DNA of 64,000 nt from Pterobdella sp. o SKG-2022 (GCA_964035795.1 OZ038322.1:11052038-11116037); one strand, 5' to 3'. Positions 12,501 through 35,081 are shown, counted from the stretch's first letter. The notes: generated from the letters alone by a model not told the origin. Numbers and translations are program-made.

Positions 12501-15500
12501 ATGTTAAAATTTAACTTACATATTAATTTTTAAAAAATCTAATATAATTATTAATGAACCAATATAACGCTATAGTGCTATTTTAATACCAATACAATAA
12601 ACTATAGCAATCCAACCTCCAATGGAAATGCCCACGAAAGCTGCATACACAAGGAAGGAAGACAACTCTCCCACAGTGATCAAGCCATTATTCACCATCA
12701 TGCCTCCGTAATAAAACACCATGACTATTATCAGATTGCCTGAGAAGCCTGTCTAAAACCATCATTATGAGTCGATTAGGGGTTCTAGTTGCATAAGGCA
12801 TTAGTACACGTGTGAGTTTAAGTACAAAAACAATATTATCATATTATAATCAATAAAACTTTCAACAATACGAGTTATTATTAGCTCTAAAAAAATTTAA
12901 GAGTCTATAAGTGTGATAACTTGGGAGCTAAAATTAGAATTATGCTTCATAATTGAAAGTGAAATTTAATATATTGACTTCCCCTAAAAAAGTAAAGAGC
13001 ATAAAAAGCAAGAGTTAACCACTGATCGTTTAAATTGAAGTCAAAAAACCACACAACAATGACCAACCAACCATGGACCAGTAAATGCCCTTAGCAATGG
13101 ATTCTTTGAAGGAAAGATTGAGAATATGTTCAAGTTGCTTGTTATATATCTTTTTATTTTTGTCCTCTTTCACAAAGGCATGCACTGTTCTGATGCCGCT
13201 CAGTGTTTCCTCAGCCACCTTTCAATACAGTGCAACTGTTTTATAGCTTTGATAAGACTAAGCAGGCTATTAATAACTAATAGTTTCACACGTTTTGAAA
13301 GTCTAATTGTTAAGTTCAAACCCTTTAAAACCTCAAAGAAAAATTGAGTAAATTACAAAGCTTTTGATAAGCAACTCATGTTCTAATACGTTTCAACAAA
13401 GTATATTATTTAAATAATGAATCACTTCAGTGGATTTAGCCAAGGAATCTTGCACATCGTTTGAGATATTCTTTACAAATCTAATGGTGACAGTAGTGGC
13501 TGATATAGCAGTTGTGTATGTATCATTAGAAAACACTTCACTCATCATCATTGCTTAACGTAATTTTTTCTTTTATATAAAGTTTGACAAAAGATCAAAT
13601 TTATAAACTAATTCAAATACATGGAAACCCACTATTAATATAAGTTTTTTCGTCACATATTCTACAGTACACACAAATAATGAATGTATCAAATGGAAGG
13701 ATATAAAAACACATAACAACCTTCCATAACCCCTGGTCACTAAGGCTATGGGAAGTACAGCACACAGAGAAATACCAGCTAGATATGGACTTGTATATAC
13801 CTGAAAAAAAAATGAAATCAATAGTGAAAAGAATCAAAGGTTTTTTGATGATGCAGAGTTTAATTAAATAGCATGAAGAAAAGATAAAATCTGATTAAAT
13901 TTCAAAATGCAGTTTTAATATTGAAACAACTTTTTATGTATATTTTTGATTGTTTATTAATTTTATAACTTCAAACTTCCAAAAACTAATTTTTAAGTGA
14001 AAAAAATTGAGAGCAGAAAATTATTAAAATTCAAAATTATGTGAAATTTTTAAAAATATTTTTTCAGTATATTTTTAAAACAATAAGAAGTCTTGATTAG
14101 AATAACATTAAACATGACCATCAGCATTTGAATCTGTCTCTATACTGACAATATATGTCAGGCAATCCTTTGAACAATACATAAAACTTTAGTTTCTCTC
14201 AAAAATCTCTTATACATAAATTTTTGCTTTTGATAAAACAAAGAATATTTAAATTAAAAACATTTAATTATAAAGATTTAAAAAAATTGAATAAAAGTAT
14301 ATAATAACAACTACTTTAATTTTATTGAACAATTTTAATATATCCTATAAAGTATTTTTGAAAGTTTCTAATAAAATGAAATACACAAAATATTTTTATT
14401 TCTGCAGATTCCACTAGCCTTAAACCATGATAACTGAGTAAAATAATCTCGAAGCTATTGGTCTTAAACTATAATGTTCAACTAAGTAAAACAATATCAA
14501 TGCAAAAAAACTATTGGTTTCATCAACATTATCACCATCAACCTTTTGTGTCATTTCTCCCTTTTCAAGAAGGGTTTGATGACAAAGAATTTTTCAAATG
14601 ATAATAATCAAACAATTAACAGAATCACAAGTACCATCCATGAGATGCCTCCCATTGCTTGTGTTGTAGCCCTCAAACCATCTGATATGTTCATTGTTAA
14701 AGTGTGCCCCACTAAAGAGGTGTCAGTTGATAACCTATAGTTATGATAAGTTTCACTTAATTTTAATTATATATTGGTAGGTTTGATCAGTATGTTAAAT
14801 TAGCTTTACTATTTTCTTTCAAAAACAATAGAATTTTAAATTTAAAATATATGGTAGATGTAATAAAATAAAAATCTCCATTATGCAATTAAAATAATGA
14901 AAATTAAAAACTAATTTACCTGTTAAGTAGTTCTCCTATTCTACTTCTGTCAAAAAAACCAATATCCTGTTTCACTATTGATGAGAACAAATCTTCTCTC
15001 AGTCTCTTTACTATACGGTTTCCTTTTGAATATTATTTGATGAACGAAAGAATATTTTACTGAATCAATGCTTTTTCAAAAAAATAATTAATCCATTGCA
15101 AAATTCAAACCTGATGTTTGCATAATAGCAATTCTGCCAAAATTAGCTAATGCTCCAACAACAAAGATTAATAACAAGATTTTACAAAAACCAGAAAGAT
15201 TTGTGAGCATATTGTCTTTAGAGGTAGTATAAATTATGTCAATGAATTTACCAATACCAAAAGGGATAATAAGTGTGATACAACTGCTGATTATTAAAAG
15301 TCCAACAGCGACTGCATAAATTATTTGAATATATTGATAGATCAAAAAAACTTTTTGACAAATTCTACAAAAAACCTATGAGTCTTGGGCGTTCAGGCTT
15401 GGCAAGTCTTATCAACCTTCTTAAAGAAGCTTTGCCGGTAATTTTTTTGTTAGAAGTTGAACAAAATCGAAAACAATTATTTTCAATAATGTAGAACTTT

Positions 15501-15661
15501 GCATTGTCAACGTTTTTTAATTTTGGAAATGAAGTGAATAAATTTTTGACTTTAAGATTTTGCAATGTTGAAAATTTTGATCTAAATGGTAATGATGAAA
15601 ATATTAATAAATTCTTATTATAATAAAAGTTTCTATACAAATAAATTGATTTCAGAAACAT
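9567..15661 (-). CDS. ABCB10: Mitochondrial inner-membrane ABC transporter, ABCB10-like, 18 exons
   Basis: Exons in gene order: 15376..15661, 15111..15311, 14920..15022, 14635..14734, 13721..13800, 13426..13480, 13072..13218, 12617..12752, 12321..12416, 11982..12098, 11672..11738, 11419..11518, 11113..11214, 10826..10904, 10071..10114, 9977..10011, 9753..9857, 9567..9699. All phases close and give 661 residues. The N-terminus is basic, rich in Asn/Ser/Lys and nearly free of acid, as expected of a mitochondrial presequence. Six membrane segments follow, with ABCB10 hallmarks ([38 protein letters not shown]). The ATPase domain shows Walker [10 protein letters not shown] (about 448-456), signature LSGGQKQ (555-561), Walker B ILLLDEAT (575-582) and an H-loop His (611). 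Family members are homodimeric half-transporters linked to haem biosynthesis and redox protection. Introns hold a SINE and a MITE fragment. Confidence 0.95.
10210..10360. mobile_element. Fold-back MITE, degraded copy in ABCB10 intron
   Basis: The segment contains GAAAAGCTTTGTATTCAATA, AAATTACCTTTAATGTTCAA and ATAATTTTCAATATTTACTT, then TAGCTGAAGGAAATTATTA. This is the right arm of the element that is better preserved at 35.1 and 47.4 kb. The left arm is only weakly recognisable (ACTACTTGAAAATGTTATG...). Confidence 0.65.
10362..10527 (-). mobile_element. SINE family A with Thr(AGT)-like tRNA head
   Basis: On the minus strand the element starts with a complete tRNA-like cloverleaf (10457-10527): A box TAGCTCAGCTGGTAGAGC, anticodon stem TTAGA/TCTAA around the loop CTAGTGA (anticodon AGT), and B box GGGTTCAATCCC. 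A body follows with TGTTGAGCTAACGAAACCCC and a GGGACTGAAAGTCGATC stem-loop, then a poly-A tail. The same body recurs at 27.2 kb, so this is a SINE rather than a tRNA gene. A tRNA finder would probably call its head. Confidence 0.88.
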
Positions 15662-16254
15662 TTCCGGTCCAAAAAATTTGAAAAAATGAAATTACATAAG
15701 GGTCGAGGATTTTAGTGATAATATGGTTATTTAATCGAAACATATTTAAAACAAGGTAAAAAAAATTAAATTTATTGAAAAAGTAGAAAATTATTAATTT
15801 AGGATTAATACTTCAAACTCAAAAAAGTATTTTATGAAATTGAATTATTTTTTAATTTTGAGAATAGTTTAATGAATTTTTTGTTTTATACAAATAAAAT
15901 AGGGTTAAAAAAATTTAAATTAGAAAAATATATAATTAATTAAACATTTTAGCATACGAAATGGTGATGTCGTCATCATGCAAGTCGGTTACGTTCAAAA
16001 CAGCACACAAAAAAAACATCTATTGAATAAACAAGCAAAAAAGGTTTTTAACATTAATATTATTCATTTTAAAAATTAGTTTATTAAAAATGAAATTTTT
16101 AATATATAAAAGTATGTTTTAAATTTGCAGCAGTAAAAAATAACATCAGAAACAAGAAGCTACCAATAACAAAGTTAAAACAAAACTAAAAAAGAATAAA
16201 AGAAACTAAAAGCGCTTATTAAAAAATAAAAAAAGTAAAACACAAAAGTAAAAA
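15662..16254. promoter_or_regulatory. Divergent spacer between ABCB10-like and Cys-rich genes
   Basis: This 593-bp AT-rich spacer separates two divergently transcribed genes. On the + strand TATATAAAAG at 16103-16112 is a good TATA-box candidate, about 145 bp before the Cys-rich gene's ATG. A downstream TTTGCAG could be a 5'UTR splice acceptor. No TATA element is evident for the transporter side. Confidence 0.45.
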
Positions 16255-17207
16255 ATGGCATGCCGTTCTAATACGTGTTGTGTCAAGCCTTGCTGCTCTC
16301 CATGCTGCCCAAGACCATGTTCATGTCCTCCACCATGCTGCGTTAAAATATGTTGCCCACCTCCCTGCTGCAAACCGTCTTGCTGCTGCACTCCTTGTTG
16401 TTCACCATGCTGTCCTCCACCATGTTGCTCTTGTTGCCCACCTCCTTGTTGTCCACCTCCTTGTTGCCCTAAGCCATGTTGTTCTCCTTGCTGCCCTCCC
16501 TCATGCTGTCCTCCACCATGCTGCCCCCCTCCTTGCTGTCCCAAGCCATGCTGTCCTAAGCCATGTTGTCCATGCGTATGTTGTTCCAAACCTTGTTGTG
16601 AACCATGCTGCAAACCTTGTTGCTCATGCTGCTCTTCATGTTGCCAACCATGTTGTTGCCCATGTGAACCTTGCAGCTGTGTAAGGATTTGCGGCGTGGA
16701 TCCTTGTGGACATTTCATCAAACTTTTCAACGCATCATGCACCAAAGTATGATTTTTTTTAAAAAATATTCAATCTATAATGATACTTTATTTAAAACTT
16801 TTTTCTACAGACGGAGTACATTAGCGGTTATTATGTGAGCCAGCTTCAAGACGGATGTTGCTTAGCGATCTACCGCATACCTCCATGCGTGTACATTGCT
16901 CCTCAGTCATCGATAAAGATTTACTCATGCTGTGGTGATCCTGGAGCATGCAAATCACCATGTGATTTGGTGTTTAGAGAACTGTGCAACTGGGTTGTCA
17001 GTCCCAATGTGATGACAACATTGTGCGGCTGTGACGGACAGGTGAGTTCGTGTGTCATTTGTAATTTGCTTTATTCGCGTGAAAATATCTGACTAGTTAA
17101 TATATAATTTCAAATTTTAAGTATTTTACTGCTATTTTATAAATAGAATATTTAAAAACTGATTTTGATTTCAACAGCCCATAGCCTATGTGTGTGGATG
17201 CAAGTAG
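16255..17207 (+). CDS. Extremely Cys/Pro-rich protein of unknown family, three exons
   Basis: Exons 16255..16746, 16811..17041 and 17178..17207 join in phase to give 250 residues. Exon 1 is almost entirely CCxPCC, CCPPPCC and CCPKPCC units: about 66 of 164 residues are Cys and most of the rest Pro, Ser or Lys. The C-terminal 86 residues are a different, folded-looking region (YYVSQLQDGCCLAIYRIPPC, SCCGDPGACKSPCDLVFREL, TLCGCDGQPIAYVCGCK) with about 12 more Cys. No signal peptide is seen. The repeat resembles in style Cys-Pro structural proteins such as sperm outer-dense-fibre or Mst-type proteins and keratin-associated proteins, all heavily cross-linked by disulphides. That likeness is compositional only; I do not recognise the C-terminal domain. 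Read on the other strand, exon 1 gives a spurious Gln/Gly/His-rich frame. Confidence 0.85.
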
Positions 17208-18998
17208 TAGACACTTGTCAAACTTTTTAAAAATTTTTTTATTCCAATTCGAGATGAGCACGAACTTTTTAAATTTATTATTCCCATTCGATGACAAAAT
17301 ACGAGTTAATGTAGGAAGTAAAGCGTTTTTTTACGTTCATTGGATTTCGCAATAAAAGCAACAATTTTAACTATTTTAATCTAACTAAAATAAAATTCAC
17401 ACGATAGAAAAGTAATGCGATAAGTGAATTTTTGTGTGAAAACATAATTTCATTAAAAATATTTTGAAATTGAAAGATCAAATACAATTTACGGAAAATA
17501 TAAAAATTTAGACATCTTAAATGAAAACGTATGAAAAATAAATAAGGTAATTAAAATAATAATTGAGAATCTTAGTATAAATGAGATTAAAAAACATTAA
17601 ATCAATTTATCCAATTCATTTTAATTTTAAGTTCAACCATTCGGAAAAATAATTCATATGTACATTCAATTTAAAATTACATTTTTGATTGGTGTATCAA
17701 CGACAAATGTTCTCGACATAAAGTAATGATTTTGTTTAACGAGAATACCTTGAAATTAATATGAAACTAATAATTAACAATGCAGAAAAAAGGATACAAT
17801 GATTAATATCATAAGATAATATCAATTGAACATTGAAGATAATTTCAAAATTTAACTTAAGATATTGTAATATTAAAGGGCGTGTTAAAATCTCTTAAAA
17901 GACCGTGAAGAGTAGCAGTTGCTATGATTGAGAATGTGAAATTAATTTCTTTCATGCTTTATCAATTGTTTTATTTTCAACCCAAAACAATGTAAATGAT
18001 AAAAACCTTGAAAATCTCAAAAAGTATAACATTACATTGTTTTGATATAACGAAAAAATATGTTAAAATCTTTGAGTCCATAATTTTTCATAAAATCTTG
18101 CATAGAAATAAATAATTTTTATAGATTTCAGTTGAAAATACAAAAATTGATTGAAATATATAAATTTTCTTAATAAAAAACTAACATCAAGCTTTAATGA
18201 TTAGAAGACAATGAATGAATTAAAAAGAACTGGGAAGTTTAATAATATATAAAAGTAAAAACCAGTTTACTTCATTCACAAGATATAATACATATTAAAT
18301 GTTAACGTATAAATAAAATATTCTGTTAGATCATTCATACACAACAAATATTATATATAGCATAAAAACAAATTGTACATAATTGATACATAATTCAAAA
18401 GATAGTAAAGCGTTCACAACAAAAATGACAAAACGTTTATAAAATTAAATTAGTCGAGTCATTATTAGCAATCAACGACATGAACGAGAAAAAGGAAAAC
18501 GATTCAAATATGAAGGATTTCATAACAATGGCAGCCCATTGATAATCAACCCAATGTTTTTGTTACTGACCATGAAAGGTAGATGATAAAATAAAATAAA
18601 ATTCAGATACAATTCTAAAGCGTTTAATATGCAGCCAGTGAGTCTCTTAATATCCTTAACAAGAGCTTTGGCTGGAGCCATGCGTCATTGGATGACGCGT
18701 GTTCTATGAATTATTCCATAAAGAAATATACGAGTGCTAAAATGAGGTATTAATTATAAACTGACAATCAGATTAATTTGTAAAATAACACTGATTACGA
18801 TAAACCAAGTTATCAAACTGAAAACAATGATGTAAATGAGGAAAGTAATCAACTCGAAATAAAAAACAACTTATAAAATAATTTTAATCTATTCTTATAA
18901 ACTAATGTATAAGGAAATAATTGAAAAATAAATGTGCTTTTTCTAATAAGATGACACGAGTGGCTTTAATGGTAAAACTCCATTAAAGTCGTGAGAGT
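17208..18998. other. Intergenic space between convergent gene ends
   Basis: About 1.8 kb of AT-rich DNA between the Cys-rich gene (+) and YAP (-). The right-hand part probably contains the YAP 3'UTR; several TTTATT and TTTATA motifs lie on the + strand, which are AATAAA-type signals on the minus strand. I see no coding region or clear repeat. Confidence 0.5.
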
Positions 18999-28721
<9,723 letters not shown>

Positions 28722-29652
28722 TTTAGTTACCCAACTTATCAAGTTACTCAAGTTGATAACTTATAGTCAACAGATTTTTCAAAATTTAAATCTTCATAAA
28801 AATAATTCCGAATTCGTATCTCATATTATTAATCTGTATTTTTGAGGTAAATGCTATTTTTCCAAATATATATTAAAAAATGAACTGTGCCACAAATTCA
28901 TTCAATCTCAGCTAAAATACAACAGTTTCAGAGGTTTACAGTAATTCAAAGTAACTAATATCGGATTAAGTTAATTTTCGTAAATTACTTTTTAAAATTT
29001 ATTCGTGTTTTTAATTTATCTAAGACTTTCAAAATTAATTAAAAACTTGAAAAAATTTTAGATTTTCCAAAACCAAATATACTCATAAAGAAATGGTTAA
29101 CAAACGACCACATAAAGCTTGAAGAATAGTAATGCCTGAGAGAAGGATCAGGGCTGTGCAGGTTTGTGTTTAAAAACTTAATGAAAAATTTTAACTAGCT
29201 CAAAAATACTCGTGAAAATTTCAAAATGTTTTTAAGTTTATTGGAAAAATTTAAATTCATATCAAATTTCTTTGCTATGAAGATTTTTTATGAAACCTCT
29301 TGTCAAATAAAAATTACAACTTATAAATAAGAATAAATTTCTGTTTAAAATTTTGTAGCTGAAATTTTTTAAAACATTTCTAATTAAATTTTGAAAATGA
29401 TTTATTTATTATTTTATTGTATGAAAAACATTTTTTTTTCTTACAAAACTTTATATATAAAACTACTGTATTTTGAAAAGCATTATTTTTTTAATTACAG
29501 GATATATAAAATCCGATACACACGATGAGTGACGAAGTCACCCTATGAGACAAGTGAATGCGCATTTCAACTTTCATTTTTCAATATTTCAATTGTTTGA
29601 GAATTAATTTTTCTTTCGAGTTATTTTTTATTTTGATTCATATAAACTAAAA
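28722..29652. promoter_or_regulatory. Shared divergent promoter region of YAP and PINCH
   Basis: This 931-bp AT-rich spacer separates the two start codons, which point away from each other. On the + strand ATATATAAAATCC near 29500 is TATA-like. It is followed at 29525-29548 by a seven-codon uORF (ATG AGT GAC GAA GTC ACC CTA TGA) about 100 bp before the PINCH ATG. No equivalent element was noticed on the YAP side. Confidence 0.45.
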
Positions 29653-32600
29653 ATGTCTTATTCAAGACATAACCATTACGATAACCATATTGGATCAATT
29701 GAAAATGAACAACGTTATCAAAGAATGCATCAAAATAGCAAACTCAGTTCCAACAACAAGCAACCGACACCACCTAAAGATGAGGTTTATTCTGTTTCTC
29801 AAAAAAAAAAAAATGACCATAACGAAGTACCTTTCAAACCACGATCTTTTACTGGCCATCAAAAACCTGTCATGCGTCTCAGACCTATATCAGATTGTAA
29901 CGAACAATGCAGTCTACTACAAAGACGACTCAGCAAGAAAAGCCAAAATGACTCAAAACAATTGGATGTGAACCAGCTTATGGATAGCATCTCTAACGAA
30001 GTCCATATCACAGGAGTTCTTTTCAATGAGTATGTTTTAAGGACTTTTAGTGTTGTTGATTTTAAAAATTTTGTTGATATAACTTATTAGTTTTTTTTAG
30101 AAACATCGTATATTTTATTGATAATATTGAATTTCATATAATTTTCTAAAAAATGACTATATGACTGAATAATGGCGTTTTATAAAAAAGTCTTCATATT
30201 TTGAAGAAACTATATGGTATAGAATTTCTTGCAGTGGATCATACGTTTAACACGTTTACTAAATAAAATCGCTTTTGGAATTCAAAATTTATTTTTCAAA
30301 AATATGCTATAAATTCTAATTTTGGCAATTATAAGGTTGAAAATGAGAAAGGAGGTTTGTGAACAATGCAAGGAGAACTTCTTAGCAGATGAAAAGATGA
30401 TCAATTTGCGTGGAAAAGTATGGCACGAAAAGTGTTTTGTGTAAGTTTTGCTTAGTTTAAAAATCGTTTTTTGCTCAAAGTTTCATTTTCAACCAATAGA
30501 CCCAGACGATATTTGTTTTAGCATTTTTCTTTTTGAAAACCATCCAAACAAAGCTCAGTTGAAAATTCGAAGTATTTCTAAAATTGAAATGTTTTTTTAT
30601 TATTTCAACAAAACTTAAGTTTGATTTAAATTTTCTTTGAAATGTTTTGATTGAACCGTCGCAATAATTGCTTGTCAGTTGTGCTCAATGTTTTCAACCC
30701 TTTCCAGACGGACTCTTCTTTGAGGTTGGCGAGATTTAGTTGAACATTCAATTAATTTTATTTATAGTAACAATATAATATTCATAAAAATTCATTATTC
30801 AAGTTTTAAGGCTATTATTTCAAAAACGTCATTTATTAATTATGGTTTTCCTATACGGATGCTTAGAAAATTGCAACAATTAAGAGTATAAACAATTGCA
30901 TTGAAAGTATGATAAATATATTTAACGTTGAAATACATTTATTCAAATAGTTTTTAGAATTTTGGCAATACATTGTTCAACCATTAATTTTCAAATCAGA
31001 CGGTTTTAAAAAAGGTACAGTTTTATATGTATTTTGAAAAAATTCAATTTCTTTGAACTTGAGTCGTTCAAATGCTTTATGATTCTTTTTGGTATTGTTG
31101 ATAAAAATGAGTTTTATGCTACAAACAAGTTTTTAATAAATTTGAAACTCTATAACTAGCAAAGAAATTAGACATTCGTTTAGGACTGACGATTAAACAC
31201 TTGAGAAATTGAAGATAGCTTAGTGAAAATTCTAGTCATTTCAACTATCAAAACTAATTTAATTATACATTCTTAAAAACTTTTTTTTTACCTTTTTTTC
31301 TATAACAAAAAGGTTTAGAATGTAGTTTAATCAAATTCATGGCATTACATTGAATTTCAGTTCATAGTAACCAAATATATCTTTCAAAGGTATAATGACA
31401 ATTATAAAAAGCCTCCTTCATTGAGATAATTAAAGTTGCGCATGCAAATAGAAAATAATTATCTGAAAAAGTCGTTGACTAAGAATCAAATAAGAGAATA
31501 TTTTAACACATTTGGTCGTGTTTTATTTTTATCCATTCTACTAAATAAAATTCTACTTTATTAAAATTATTTTATAGAAGTATTGGAGAAAAAAACACTT
31601 GTTTAAAAACTAACTGGATGTATTTGTTTAATTTTCATTAAAGTATGACGAAAGAAAATACTGTAAACATGATTTCAAAGTCTTGCTGGCTCCCCAATGC
31701 AAACTTTGCGGTAAGTGAATATAATGATTAAAACATACAGTTTACTTCCTCTTAATACAAAATATGATAATATATAGATAAAACTTCTACACATTACAAT
31801 GGGATAATGATGCCTATCAAACGCACAGATCAGTTTATAATGGGCAGGGTGATAAGGGCTGTTGGTAAGAGTTGGCATCCGGCTTGCTTCAAATGTGAAT
31901 CATGTCAAGTTGAACTTGCCGATATTGGCTTTTTGAGAATCAATAAAAAGTCAGTTAGTTTCATACATATATTGTTTTATGATAAAACTAAATTTATCAA
32001 AAATTATGACTAAATAATAAATGTGTTTAAAAAATTTTAAAATTTGATGTATTTGTTGAAAAATATTCAGTTTTCAATGATATATATATGTTTGTAAAAT
32101 TTACTAAAAAAATCATAGTTGAATGATTATAAAATTTGTTTATCTTCATAATGATTGTATTTAGTCACAATATTTTTGCAGGTCATTATGTAAAGCGTGC
32201 CACGAGAAAGAAAGGGTCCGCTTACTGGGAAAAAACGTCTGTTCTAAGTGCAGGTAGTAAGAGTTCACAAGTGAAAATGAAAATTATTATGTTGAATCTA
32301 TTGTCACATTCTACTTCAAGGGATGTCGTAGAAGAAAATGAATATCTGAAATTCAAAGGAGAGGTCTTTCACGCATATCATTTCAACTGCCACTGTTGCG
32401 GGTTTGAAAAACTTCATTGCCCTATTGTTTTTAAGTGATGAATACGTTTTTTGAAATTTTTTAATGTTGATGCGTTTGTCAAATAATATATTTGTTAAAT
32501 AAATTTAGGAAAAATCAATATTTCTTTAGTGTTCACGAATATTATTTAGTCGTTTTAAACATTCGTTGAAGTTCAGTGCAGATATCAAGGTAATACAACT

Positions 32601-35048
32601 ATTTATTGAAAGTTTTAAAACATACTAATATTTAATATTTGATAGTAATACGATAATGGGAAAGATCAACTGAATTTAAATCCTTAACCAAATATCTTAT
32701 CAATATTTTCACTATAATTTGTAATCTTAAATCTTCATTGCCAAACATGAAAATTTCCGAATACAAAAAATTCATTCTTTTTTCATGCTAATTGCTTATC
32801 CTAGCCCCACTTTTTAGAAATTATCTAGATGTCTCTCCGTTCTAAACACTTGGTTTTCTCACAGTTACTGAAACTAAACCTTCCTAAAAGCAAGGTGAAA
32901 ATTGTCGGCAGCTCTTCTCTTTTTGAAAATTAAAAACTCTTTTTTGTGGTAAATTTTAAAAGCAAAATACTTCCTTTACCTTCCAAGCTCAAGATCTTAG
33001 TCGTCACTCTGAACTAAAATTTGAACTTTTCCCACTTTATTTCTCAAATAATCCAATCTTCTGACTTCCATATTCAAGTCATAAAACAAGTACAAAAACC
33101 CATACTTTTTGCTTCTCCTTATGCTCTCACTCTCACTAGTTTTCTCAAGATTAGACCCATGCAATTCTCTATCTGCGGGCAGCCAAACTACCTTTTGCGC
33201 AAGCTTTAATTCTTTCAAAACTATGCAGCCAAAACGGTTCTTCAAGCTGATTACTTTAGCTCATTCAGTGAGTGTTTTGATCGTTCGCACTGGTTACCAG
33301 TTTCCCAGAAATGCAAGTTTAAATTTCTTTGGCTTATTACCTGCATTTTTTAGCTTAAACAACCTGCCTATCTTTTTGATCTTTTTTCTATTAGGCACAC
33401 CAATCAACCACTCAGATCTACGCACTCTGGTCTCCAGCTTCATCAATCTGTTTTTTCAAGCTTGTGTATAAGTCACTGTTTTTTTTACCAGGCTCACGTC
33501 TGTGGAATTCTCTCCCGTCCACCCTGCACTTATCTCATTTTCTTAAAAATTTTTGCATAGTTTTGAAAACTCACTTATACCATGAAAAACTTCATAATTT
33601 TACAAACACTTGAGCGTCTCTCAAGCAAATTTGTTTGTATATTGTTCTTTATAAAAATTAAATAACAATAATAATAATCAATTATACTACTTTAAAATTA
33701 TTCGAAGACAACTTTTGTTTATTTAGAGTGGAATTAAACACAGCGGCAAGGGAAAAAGACAATGAATTGTATTGTATCAGATGTTACGATAAACTTGGAA
33801 TCCCAATTTGTGCAGCTTGCAGGTTTTTTTTTCATCAGTTGTAAATGTTAAAATGTTTAAAAAGGAAAAGTCATTAACCTTGAAGTTTTACAAAAGAAAA
33901 AGATTTTTACATTTTCCAATCTTTTTCTCTTTCAAGTGTTAAGTTTATCGAACTTATCAAAATTATCCTTCATAATTTAGAACAAGTTTAAACTGATCAG
34001 GCCTTTTAAAGCTAAGCTCTAAAACTCCGATTTGAATAGAGTTTCAGTCGTTAGAGTATTTAATCAGCTGTTAGTATAGCTTAGGTGTCAGCTACCAAAT
34101 ATGGCACTCCTTGGGTTTCACGTGTTACAATCGATAAGATATGAATTGTTTAATATGGTATTGTAAAGTTTAGCTCCAAAATATCTTAAAAAATAACTAA
34201 AACATGTATATTTAATTTATTTTAAATATAATTACTTCAAAACTTAATGTTAATGGAAAAAAAATTAATTGAATTTATACAACCAAAATTATCAGAAGGC
34301 CTGTTGAAGAAAAAGTGGTCAACGCAATGGGAAAATACTGGCACGAAGAAGTAAAATTCTAATTTCAAACTTTTCCCAATTTTATTTACGAAAACTTTTT
34401 TATGAACACTTATTCATTTTGAAAATCTTTAAAGACCAACATCTTTTTTTATAGCATTTTGTGTGCTGTATATGTGAAAAGCCTTTCTTTGGGACCAGAC
34501 ATATGGAGTACAGAGGAATGGCGTACTGTGAACTACATTACTTTCAGGTTTGGTGAACTGAAACAGCTATTTATTTGAATTACTCTAACTACATAAATGT
34601 CAATCAGGTCCAAGGAAGAGCTTGCTTCATCTGCAATTCATTCATTTCAGGAAATGGTGAGTTTCAGTTAAGATTATTATATAACAATTTATTCTAGAAT
34701 GGTAAGTAAATTACAATGAGAATTTTTAGATTACAATTTGCTTTAAGATTAAAATTAATTTGATAACTATTCATTGAGTGTTTCTATTTCAGAAATTTCC
34801 GCTTTGAACAAGTCTTACTGCGAGGAGCATTTCAGTTGTTTCGCATGCAATAAGAAACTTGATAGCAAGTAATAAAATATTTTAATTCTTTTTAAAAATC
34901 TTTTATAGTTATTTCTCAAATTAAATTAATTTATTTAAATTAATGCAGAACAAAATTTATGGAACTGGATGGAAAACCAATTTGTAAGCACTGCTTCAAA
35001 AAATTTCCCTCAGAGCTAGTAAAAAGAATTAAAAAACTGAATGGTTGA
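29653..35048 (+). CDS. LIMS1/PINCH: PINCH five-LIM focal-adhesion adaptor, 13 exons, N-terminally extended
   Basis: Exons: 29653..30029, 30336..30440, 30679..30724, 31644..31710, 31829..31949, 32182..32253, 32321..32401, 33727..33822, 34296..34350, 34455..34547, 34608..34656, 34793..34868, 34949..35048. Phases close to give 445 residues. Five LIM domains run from Cys134 to near the end; clear blocks are [80 protein letters not shown] and the PINCH-type tail [19 protein letters not shown] binds integrin-linked kinase through LIM1 and forms the ILK-PINCH-parvin complex at integrin adhesions. Odd points: about 130 extra residues precede LIM1 (polar, His/Asn/Lys-rich, no domain), where the family usually begins close to LIM1. 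The intron after exon 7 holds a LINE fragment and one copy of a 327-bp repeat. Confidence 0.94.
32465..32791 (+). repeat. 327-bp direct repeat, copy 1 (PINCH intron)
   Basis: This is nearly identical to 35341..35667, in the same orientation at a constant offset of 2876 bp. I count two substitutions and no indels (AGGAAAA/AGAAAAA and AATCTTAAATC/AATCTCAAATC). It begins 63 bp after PINCH exon 7 and runs straight into the decayed LINE. Confidence 0.9.
32792..33684 (+). mobile_element. Decayed CR1/L2-like LINE, 3' portion, in PINCH intron
   Basis: Broken frames match the intact LINE at 58.5 kb: [20 protein letters not shown] corresponds to the intact SQIIQSSNFHLHAIRQARKF. Later pieces match its LPNCL, ...HWLPV and LWNSL segments, and the copy ends in an AATAATAAT tail at 33660-33684. 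Frameshifts and stops are frequent, so this is a much older copy of the same family. It is inserted in the coding orientation of the host gene. Confidence 0.85.
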
Positions 35049-35081
35049 GATTGAAAAAATTAGAATTTTTTTAGAATTACA

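Noticed and set aside
16280..16684. Second + frame rich in Ala, His, Val and Leu across the Cys-rich exon
   Set aside because: An off-frame reading of the same repeat, with no splice or domain support.
16206..16745. Long minus-strand frame rich in Gln, Gly and His
   Set aside because: It is the complement of the Cys/Pro repeat exon. The + frame has good splice sites, phase closure and a meaningful second domain.
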